Source: Billgrantia bachuensis
Lineage (GTDB): Bacteria; Pseudomonadota; Gammaproteobacteria; Pseudomonadales; Halomonadaceae
Assembly (NCBI RefSeq): GCF_011742165.1
Contig: NZ_JAAQTO010000054.1
Span: forward strand, 42,215-106,214
Length of the DNA stretch: 64,000 nt
Direction: 5' to 3'
Position 1 is the stretch's first letter; every line of letters begins with the position of its first letter. Position numbers and translations under genes: made by a program. The notes beneath the pieces are model-generated. The model saw only the letters and a program-made list of their open reading frames with translations. It did no database searches and was not told where the DNA came from. Of this stretch, positions 58,054-64,000 are shown in pieces.

Positions 58054-59262
58054 TCATTCCTGGTGCACCGCTGCGGGCGGATGCGTGGCCGGATCGGCAA
58101 GCCCGCGCAGCGCCCACAGGCCGAGGATCGGCCCCGGTAGTAACCACCACAGGACCCAGGTGCCCTGCAGCGACCACAGCGAGGTGGTCAGCGAAATGGC
58201 AGGAATGGTCAGGGCGAAGCCCACGGCATTCATCACGGCAAGTGTCGAACCGACACGCTCGCGCGGTGCCGTGGCCGCTGCCAGGGCCGAAAACTGCGGC
58301 GAATCGGCGATTACCGTGAGGCCCCACAGGAACAGCAGCGCCAGCAACAGACCCGGCGGCGCCCAGGCCAGCAGCGGATAGGTCAGGCAGATCGCACCGG
58401 AGGCCGTCAGCGCCCAACGAGCCACCCACAGGCTGCCCAGGCGTCGGCTCAACAGGCCGCCGCCGACGCAGCCCACCAGCCCCAGCGCGATGATGCCGAA
58501 CGACAGCCAGGCCACCAGGTCGGAAGACGCCATGAGTCGCTGGACTTCGCGATGAACCAGGAAGGGCGTCAGCATCCACAGGGCGTAGAGTTCCCAGCAG
58601 TGGCCGAAATAGCCACCCGCCACGGCGCGAAAACGCCCCTCGTTCAGGGCTGTCAGGCCTTCGCTAAGGCGTACCCTGCCAGCTGGCGGCGGCAGGTGTG
58701 GGCCATCGCCCAGGGCGTGGACCATGGCGCCTCCCAGCAGCGCCAGCAGCGAGGCGCCCAACAGCGGCCACTCCCAGGGCATACCCAAAGTGCTCCCTCG
58801 CAGCAAGTGCGGCAGGGCGGTGCCCAGGGTCAGCATGCCTACCAGCCAGGCGAGCGCCGCCCCGGTATGCTTCGGCGTCCAGCCGATTACCAATTTCATG
58901 CCCAGTGGATAAATGCCTGCCAGGCACAGCCCGGTGGCGAAGCGCAGCAGCACCGCCAGGGGAAACTGTGCCGCCGTCAGGATGAAACCGGCATTGACCA
59001 TAGCACCCAGCAGGCAAGAGGCGGCAAAGATACGGTTGGCGCGGAAGCGATCGGCTAGGCCCGTTGTGGCGATGAATAGCGTGCCGCAGATGAAGCCTGC
59101 CTGCACGGCGAGTGTCAGGCGTCCCAGGTCGACCTCGGAGAAAGCGAGATCGTGCGCGAGCGACAGGCCAACGCCATTGACGCTGAACCAGAGAGAGGTG
59201 CCGCAGAGCTGGGCCAGGACGATGACGGCCAGGGGGTGGCGTTGCCACAAGTGCGTCTTCAT
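58054..59262 (-). CDS. MFS transporter, unknown substrate
   Basis: A 402-residue major facilitator protein with 12 predicted helices; TM1 begins at HPLAVIVLAQLCGTSLWFSVNG, and motif A is weak (TTGLADRFRANRIFAA). The substrate is unknown. ATG at 59262 matches the usual distance to TM1 but has no room for a ribosome-binding site. ATG at 59319 has GAGG at good spacing and would add 19 residues. It is divergent from arsC and shares the intergenic region with the ars promoter and palindrome, so it may belong to the same regulon (inference). Confidence 0.82.
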   Translation of the reverse strand: MKTHLWQRHPLAVIVLAQLCGTSLWFSVNGVGLSLAHDLAFSEVDLGRLTLAVQAGFICGTLFIATTGLADRFRANRIFAASCLLGAMVNAGFILTAAQFPLAVLLRFATGLCLAGIYPLGMKLVIGWTPKHTGAALAWLVGMLTLGTALPHLLRGSTLGMPWEWPLLGASLLALLGGAMVHALGDGPHLPPPAGRVRLSEGLTALNEGRFRAVAGGYFGHCWELYALWMLTPFLVHREVQRLMASSDLVAWLSFGIIALGLVGCVGGGLLSRRLGSLWVARWALTASGAICLTYPLLAWAPPGLLLALLFLWGLTVIADSPQFSALAAATAPRERVGSTLAVMNAVGFALTIPAISLTTSLWSLQGTWVLWWLLPGPILGLWALRGLADPATHPPAAVHQE

Positions 59263-59373
59263 ACCTCTATCGTTACCGCGCCGATGGGGTAAGACAAGGC
59301 GCCATTCGTCGCGTTTCATACCCATGGCCTCAAGAGGTCCCATGACGCAGTGGCGGTAGCGGCTGTCAAAAAT

Positions 59374-59411
59374 TTGACATGTCGGTTCTGTATATATGTA
59401 ATTCCATATAT
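59374..59411 (+). promoter_or_regulatory. Strong promoter with overlapping ArsR-type palindrome
   Basis: TTGACA (59374-59379), a 17-base spacer and TGTAAT (59397-59402) make a near-consensus promoter for arsC. The perfect inverted repeat ATATATG-N6-CATATAT (59392-59398 and 59405-59411) covers the -10 box, where an ArsR/SmtB repressor would block RNA polymerase. The arsC start codon is 16 bases further on. Confidence 0.8.
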
Positions 59412-59426
59412 TTGTGGGGTTCGATC

Positions 59427-59855
59427 ATGGTCAAGCAGCGAGTGCTCTTTCTGTGTAATGCCAATTCCGCCCGCTCCCTGATGGGAGAGGCGCTGCTCCG
59501 GCATATGGCCAACGACCGCTTCGATGCCTTCAGTGCAGGTACCGAACCTGACAGGCCGCAGGAGCTGGCCCTGGCGGCCTTGAAGAAGCAAGGCATCGCC
59601 ACCGAGGGGCTCTCCAGCAAGCCGCTGGAGAGTTTCGAAGGCCAACAATTCGATACGGTGATAGTTCTCTGCGACAAGGCGCAGCAGGCGTGCCGGAACT
59701 GGCGCGGTAGCAGCGACGAGCATCTCTACTGGGACATTCGCGATCCGCGCCTGATCGACCGCGCCGACGCCTACGAGCAGGCGCTGGGTGAAATCCGCCG
59801 GCGCCTGTCGCTCTGGCTGGCGATCAAGGCGCGCGACGATCATACAAATTCCTGA
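59427..59855 (+). CDS. arsC: Arsenate reductase ArsC (low-molecular-weight phosphatase type)
   Basis: A 142-residue LMW-PTP-fold enzyme. The C-x5-R loop is CNANSARS (Cys10 to Arg16), and the redox pair Cys82/Cys89 in LCDKAQQAC occupies the same positions as in the thioredoxin-coupled ArsC of Staphylococcus aureus, together with Cys10. It should reduce arsenate to arsenite with thioredoxin. ATG at 59427 follows GGGG. It is first in an arsC-gapdh-arsJ-arsR operon. No arsenite pump (ArsB or Acr3) is nearby, so arsenite must leave by another route. Confidence 0.88.
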   Translation: MVKQRVLFLCNANSARSLMGEALLRHMANDRFDAFSAGTEPDRPQELALAALKKQGIATEGLSSKPLESFEGQQFDTVIVLCDKAQQACRNWRGSSDEHLYWDIRDPRLIDRADAYEQALGEIRRRLSLWLAIKARDDHTNS

Positions 59856-59902
59856 CGCTCATTCCGCGCCCTGGCATTCTTGTTCAAGCCACCGAGGACA
59901 AC

Positions 59903-60934
59903 ATGACAATTCGTATCGGTATCAACGGCCTTGGCCGCATGGGGCGGCTTTCCCTGCGCTGCCTGTGGCCCCATGTGGCGCGCGGTGATGTCGAGATCGC
60001 CCATCTCAACGATCCGGGTGGCGACGCGGCAACCTTCGCCCACCTGCTCGAGTTCGACTCCGTGCATGGCCGCTGGACACCATGGCAGGGGTTCCAGGCC
60101 GAAGAGGAGGCGCTGGTGATCGATGGCCGGCGCATTCCGTTCAGCGGCAACCGTGAGCTGGGTGACAGCGACTGGTCGAGCTGCGACGTGATCATCGAGG
60201 CTTCCGGCAAGATGAAAAGCCGGGACAAGCTGCAGGCCTACCTGGACCAGGGCGTCTCCCGTGTCGTGGTGACCGCGCCCATGAAGGAGGAGGGCGTTCT
60301 CAACGTGGTAATGGGCGTCAACGACGATCTTTACGACCCTTCCGCGCATCGCATCGTCACCGCGGCGAGCTGCACCACCAACTGCCTGGCGCCAGTGGTC
60401 AAGGTGATACTCGATAGCTTCGGCATTCGTCATGGCTCGATGACCACCGTGCACGACATTACCAACACCCAGTCGATCCTCGACACGCCGCACAAGGACC
60501 TGCGTCGGGCGCGTGCCAATAGCCAGAGCCTGATTCCCACGACGACCGGCTCGGCCAAGGCGATCACCGCCATCTTTCCCGAGCTCGAAGGCAAGCTCAA
60601 CGGCCATGCCATCCGCGTGCCGCTGCTCAATGCCTCCTTGACCGACATGGTCTTCGAGCTCGAGCGCAGTGTCACCGAAGAGGAGGTCAACGCAGCGCTA
60701 AAGGCCGCCGCCGAGGGGGAACTGGCCGGCATCCTGGGCTATGAGGAACGCCCGCTGGTTTCGGTCGACTACCGTACCGACCCGCGCAGCTCGATCATCG
60801 ATGCGCTGTCGACCATGGTCGTCAACGGCACGCAGCTGAAGCTGTATGCCTGGTACGACAACGAGTGGGGTTATGCCAACCGCACCGCCGAGCTGGCCCT
60901 GAAGGTGGGGAGCGAGCAGGTGAGCCGTGGCTGA
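59903..60934 (+). CDS. ArsJ-associated glyceraldehyde-3-phosphate dehydrogenase
   Basis: A 343-residue GAPDH. The NAD motif IGINGLGRMGRL is at the start, the catalytic Cys157 is in TAASCTTNCLAP, and HDITNTQ is the following conserved stretch. Arsenate-linked GAPDHs paired with ArsJ make 1-arseno-3-phosphoglycerate from glyceraldehyde 3-phosphate and arsenate; the pairing here with arsJ (8-base overlap) is the evidence for that role. It starts 47 bases after arsC. A glycolytic GAPDH should exist elsewhere in the genome. Confidence 0.92.
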   Translation: MTIRIGINGLGRMGRLSLRCLWPHVARGDVEIAHLNDPGGDAATFAHLLEFDSVHGRWTPWQGFQAEEEALVIDGRRIPFSGNRELGDSDWSSCDVIIEASGKMKSRDKLQAYLDQGVSRVVVTAPMKEEGVLNVVMGVNDDLYDPSAHRIVTAASCTTNCLAPVVKVILDSFGIRHGSMTTVHDITNTQSILDTPHKDLRRARANSQSLIPTTTGSAKAITAIFPELEGKLNGHAIRVPLLNASLTDMVFELERSVTEEEVNAALKAAAEGELAGILGYEERPLVSVDYRTDPRSSIIDALSTMVVNGTQLKLYAWYDNEWGYANRTAELALKVGSEQVSRG

Positions 60935-62195
60935 GTCGCTGGCCGCGCGACTGCGCGGGCTGCCCTTCGAGGTCCGCCAGTACCTGTTGATCACCGGCAA
61001 CTACTGGGCCTTCACGCTCACTGACGGCGCCCTGCGCATGTTGGTAGTGCTGCACTTCCACCAGCTCGGCTACTCGCCGCTGGAGGTGGCGCTGCTGTTC
61101 CTTTTCTACGAAGCCTTCGGCGTGGTCACTAATCTGGTCGGCGGCTGGCTCGGGGCACGGCTTGGCCTCAACCGCACCATGAACATGGGCCTTGGCCTGC
61201 AGATCGTTGCCCTGGCCATGTTGATGGTGCCCGCCGCGGCGCTCACCGTGCCCTGGGTGATGGCCGCCCAGGCCCTCTCGGGCATCGCCAAGGACCTCAA
61301 CAAAATGAGCGCCAAGAGCGCGGTCAAGGTGCTGGTGCCCAAGGAGAGTGCCAGCGCCCAGAGCGCCCTCTATCGCTGGGTGGCGATCCTCACCGGCTCG
61401 AAGAACTCCCTCAAAGGGGCCGGTTTCTTCCTTGGTGGGTTGCTGCTGACGCTGATTGGCTTCCGCGGCGCGGTGATCGCCATGGCGCTGATGCTCGTCG
61501 CGGTGCTGGTCATGTCGTTACTGCGTCTGAAGGCCGATCTGGGCCGTCAGAAGCGCAAGCCCAAATTCAGCGAGGTGTTCTCCAAGTCGCGGGCGATCAA
61601 CGTGCTCTCGGCGGCCCGGCTCTGCCTGTTCGCCTCACGCGATGTCTGGTTCGTGGTGGCCCTGCCGGTGTTCCTCTACGACCAGCACGGCTGGAGCCAC
61701 TGGACGGTGGGAGGACTGCTGGCGATCTGGGTAATCGGCTACGGCGGTGTTCAGACCCAGGCACCACGCCTCACCAGCCTGATCCGGGGCGGTGCGCGCA
61801 TGACCACCGCGTCCTGGGCCCTGGCGCTGGCCGGGTTGCCGGCGCTGCTGGCCTTGCTGCCGTTGGCCGAGGTCGGCTGGCTGGTGACGGGGCTGCTCGC
61901 CTTCGGCGTGCTCTTTGCCATCAACTCGAGCTGGCATAGCTACCTGATCGTTCACTACGCGCGCGCCGACGGGGTCTCCATGGACGTGGGCTTCTACTAC
62001 ATGGCCAACGCCATGGGCAGGCTGCTGGGGACGTTGCTGTCCGGGTGGGGTTATCAGGTTTATGGGCTGACCGCCTGCTTGTGGATCTCGGCGGCGCTGG
62101 TGGCGGCAAGTGCGCTGATGGCACTGGCGCTGCCGCGGGATCCAGTCTCACACGCCGCTGCGAATGACGAAAGCAGCAAGTTAGATAATAGGTAA
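60927..62195 (+). CDS. arsJ: Organoarsenical efflux MFS transporter ArsJ
   Basis: A 422-residue MFS protein with 12 helices. The N-terminus YLLITGNYWAFTLTDGALRMLVVLHF and LSGIAKDLNKMSAKSAVKVLVP are characteristic of ArsJ. It exports 1-arseno-3-phosphoglycerate, which then breaks down to arsenate outside the cell; with the GAPDH this gives net arsenate extrusion. GTG at 60927 lies inside the end of the GAPDH gene, with AGGTGA upstream. The second arsR starts four bases after its stop codon. Confidence 0.93.
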   Translation: MAESLAARLRGLPFEVRQYLLITGNYWAFTLTDGALRMLVVLHFHQLGYSPLEVALLFLFYEAFGVVTNLVGGWLGARLGLNRTMNMGLGLQIVALAMLMVPAAALTVPWVMAAQALSGIAKDLNKMSAKSAVKVLVPKESASAQSALYRWVAILTGSKNSLKGAGFFLGGLLLTLIGFRGAVIAMALMLVAVLVMSLLRLKADLGRQKRKPKFSEVFSKSRAINVLSAARLCLFASRDVWFVVALPVFLYDQHGWSHWTVGGLLAIWVIGYGGVQTQAPRLTSLIRGGARMTTASWALALAGLPALLALLPLAEVGWLVTGLLAFGVLFAINSSWHSYLIVHYARADGVSMDVGFYYMANAMGRLLGTLLSGWGYQVYGLTACLWISAALVAASALMALALPRDPVSHAAANDESSKLDNR

Positions 62196-62199
62196 TGAC

Positions 62200-62553
62200 G
62201 TGATTTCCTTGGCACCAACTCGATTCTTTAAATGCCTGGGCGACGATACCCGGCTGCTGCTGACCTTGCTGATTCACAGCGAAGGCGAACTCTGTGTATG
62301 CGAATTGACGCATGCGCTCAAGGAGTCGCAGCCCAAGATCTCTCGTCATCTGGCCCAATTGCGTGCTTGTGGATTGCTCAAGGATCGACGCGAAGGGCAG
62401 TGGGTCTACTATGATCTGGTGCCTTCACTGCCCGGTTGGGCAAGGTGCGCTCTGAAGGCGGCGGCGGCAGGTGACGCCGACCGCCTGCTTGCACGACAGC
62501 GGCGCCTGGCCGAGATGGGCAATCGCCCGGAAAGGCGGGTGGCGATGTGCTGA
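62200..62553 (+). CDS. arsR: ArsR/SmtB family metalloregulator (arsJ-linked copy)
   Basis: A 117-residue winged-helix repressor with the ELCVCE metalloid motif (Cys32, Cys34), an extra Cys12, the recognition helix SQPKISRHLAQL and C-terminal Cys117. It is collinear with the copy at 55888 over the whole length. GTG at 62200 follows AGGTAA and lies four bases after arsJ, so it is the last gene of the ars operon, which it probably autoregulates through the palindrome at 59392-59411. Confidence 0.92.
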   Translation: MISLAPTRFFKCLGDDTRLLLTLLIHSEGELCVCELTHALKESQPKISRHLAQLRACGLLKDRREGQWVYYDLVPSLPGWARCALKAAAAGDADRLLARQRRLAEMGNRPERRVAMC

Positions 62554-62680
62554 AAGAGAGCGGCTTGTCACTGCTCACTACGCCGTATCGCGACATATGA
62601 GATGGCTAACAGCTACCAAGAAGCAGCGACGTGATAATGAGCGAAGCCATGCCCAAGGACGCAGCCAGGGAGCCAAAGTC

Positions 62681-63904
62681 ATGACACAGCAGGCGATGAC
62701 CGAGACGGCTGGGCGTGTCGGTGAAGTCTTCAAGGCCTTTCTGCTGCTGGGGCTGACCTCCTTCGGCGGGCCTATTGCTCATCTCGGCTACTTTCGCACC
62801 GAGTTCGTGGCGCGGCGCAAATGGCTGGACGAGCAAGCGTATGCCGATCTGGTGGCGCTGTGCCAATTCCTGCCCGGCCCGGCCAGTAGCCAGGTGGGCT
62901 TTGCCCTAGGACTGATGCGTGCCGGCCCCTGGGGTGCTGCCGCCGCGTGGCTGGCCTTCACCTTGCCCTCGGCCCTGGTGCTGGTGCTGTTCGCCTATGG
63001 CGCTGCGGTCATGGAGGGGCCGGTGGGGCGAGGCATCATCCATGGGCTCAAGATTGTCGCCGTTGCCATCGTGGCGCATGCCGTATGGGGCATGGCGAAA
63101 AACCTATGCCCCGATCGTCAGCGGGCTACCATTGCCTTGGTGGCAGTCCTTATCGTGGTGTTGGTAAACGGCCCACTGGGCCAGGTGGGGGGCATCCTGG
63201 CCGGGGGGCTGGCCGGCATCTGGTTGTGTCGCGGTCATGCCACGGTCACTGCGAGCCACCTGTATCTGCCAGTTTCCCGCACTGCCGGCGGGGCTGCCCT
63301 CGTGCTTTTCGTTGTCCTATTGGCTGGACTGCCACTCCTTACATGGGGTATCACGAGCCAGACGCTGGAGGTAATGGATGCGTTCTATCGCGCCGGGGCG
63401 CTGGTGTTCGGCGGCGGCCATGTCGTTTTACCATTACTCGAAGCTGAAGTGGTGCAATCCGGCTGGGTGAGCTCGGATGCCTTCTTGACGGGCTATGGTG
63501 CAGCGCAGGCGGTTCCTGGGCCGCTTTTCACCTTTGCCGCTTATCTTGGCAGCGTGTTGGAACCTGCCCCCAATGGTTTGGTTGGTGCGATCATTGCGCT
63601 ATTGGCCATTTTCCTACCCGGAATGCTGCTTCTGGTTGCGATACTGCCGTTCTGGAACACCTTTCGCCAATTGGTGGCCGCCCAGGCCTTGATGCGTGGT
63701 GCCAACGCTGCCGTCGTCGGTATCCTGGGCGCCGCGCTGTATCACCCGGTGTGGACGAGCGCTATTCTCGATCCCTACGATTTCGCGCTGGCACTGACGG
63801 GCTTCGTGCTATTGAGCATATGGAAAATGCCGGCTTGGGCCGTGGTCCTGATCGTGGGTACGGGAGGGCTGGCGATCAGCTTGCTATCGGTGGCTGCACT
63901 TTAA
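62681..63904 (+). CDS. chrA: Chromate transporter ChrA
   Basis: A 407-residue membrane protein of the CHR family, long form with two homologous halves. The first has FLLLGLTSFGGPIAHLGYFRTEFVARRKWLDEQAYADLVALCQFLPGPASSQVG, and the second has RAGALVFGGGHVVLPLLEAEVV and YGAAQAVPGPLFTFAAYLG. It exports chromate, a sulfate-like oxyanion. ATG at 62681 has AGGGAG eight bases upstream; the frame is open to 62471 over the end of arsR. The 127-base gap after arsR leaves room for its own promoter. Confidence 0.92.
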   Translation: MTQQAMTETAGRVGEVFKAFLLLGLTSFGGPIAHLGYFRTEFVARRKWLDEQAYADLVALCQFLPGPASSQVGFALGLMRAGPWGAAAAWLAFTLPSALVLVLFAYGAAVMEGPVGRGIIHGLKIVAVAIVAHAVWGMAKNLCPDRQRATIALVAVLIVVLVNGPLGQVGGILAGGLAGIWLCRGHATVTASHLYLPVSRTAGGAALVLFVVLLAGLPLLTWGITSQTLEVMDAFYRAGALVFGGGHVVLPLLEAEVVQSGWVSSDAFLTGYGAAQAVPGPLFTFAAYLGSVLEPAPNGLVGAIIALLAIFLPGMLLLVAILPFWNTFRQLVAAQALMRGANAAVVGILGAALYHPVWTSAILDPYDFALALTGFVLLSIWKMPAWAVVLIVGTGGLAISLLSVAAL

Positions 63905-63907
63905 AGG

Positions 63908-64000
63908 CTAGTCCCAGTCGATGCAGATGATATGGACTCCCCCCTCCGACGGCATCGCGATGTGCCAGATTAGAGGGTGCATCAACCCATACGGAAGAGG
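63908..64000 (-). CDS. C-terminal end of an unidentified gene, cut by the window edge
   Basis: Thirty sense codons read leftward from the window edge to a TAG at 63910-63908, ending MPSEGGVHIICIDWD. The frame has no internal stop and the stop codon falls just four bases beyond the convergent chrA stop, a common spacing. Too little is visible to name it; it could be chance. Confidence 0.35.
   Translation of the reverse strand, partial: PLPYGLMHPLIWHIAMPSEGGVHIICIDWD

Noticed and set aside
1..64000. CRISPR arrays, transposons, prophage, rRNA, tRNA
   Set aside because: No repeat-spacer pattern, transposase or integrase, phage structural gene, or tRNA cloverleaf was found; the YqjE holin-family name does not indicate phage.

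Overview
The window is high-GC, densely packed gammaproteobacterial chromosome. The dnaX-ybaB-recR and rnd-ycgL-ycgN blocks, yqjD-E-K, mlaA, hrpA, yafJ, a Pho-box pst operon and egtBD together fit a Halomonas-like member of the Oceanospirillales. That placement is inference from gene content and base composition; no search was run. I saw no transposase, integrase, prophage, CRISPR array, rRNA or tRNA. The only RNA gene I recognise is the 4.5S SRP RNA.

Layout. 1-5 kb: a cut-off receiver-domain protein, a flavoprotein, the ergothioneine pair egtB-egtD and a TetR regulator. 5-13 kb: envelope genes (yqjD-E-K, outer-membrane phospholipase A, a large MscK-type channel), tlyA and an AbrB-type permease. 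12.7-16 kb: a two-gene unit of a stand-alone ATP-grasp ligase and a 683-residue protein with a papain-like Gln/Cys/His/Asn pattern. I do not recognise this unit as a described system, and it is my main candidate for something new. 16.1-16.9 kb: the SRP RNA with a good promoter, and a small hypothetical gene. 17-27.8 kb: a polar amino acid ABC transporter, then a five-gene catabolic operon (class III aminotransferase, two-subunit CoA-transferase, M20 deacylase, thiolase) with a divergent LysR gene, and a convergent PuuB-like oxidase. The enzyme set matches the steps known for acetylated beta-lysine breakdown, so uptake and breakdown of an N-acyl beta-amino acid is a testable reading.

28-38.5 kb: housekeeping (dnaX, ybaB, recR, rnd, ycgL, ycgN), oligopeptidase B, and an overlapping three-gene unit of a small membrane protein, a von Willebrand A protein and a YafJ-type amidotransferase. 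38.6-50 kb: fadD behind a possible fatty-acid operator, hrpA, a FabH-like synthase, mlaA, a PP2C phosphatase with a dead receiver domain coupled to a STAS protein, transaldolase, and two exporters.

51-64 kb: an oxyanion region. A Pho-box-controlled pstSCAB operon is followed by an ArsR regulator where phoU might be expected, then a chemoreceptor and an MFS exporter. Next comes an arsenate cassette (arsC, an arsenate-type GAPDH, arsJ, a second ArsR) behind a strong promoter that overlaps a perfect palindrome, and then chrA for chromate. Phosphate uptake, arsenate reduction, organoarsenate export and chromate export therefore sit side by side. The window ends in the last 30 codons of an unidentified minus-strand gene.
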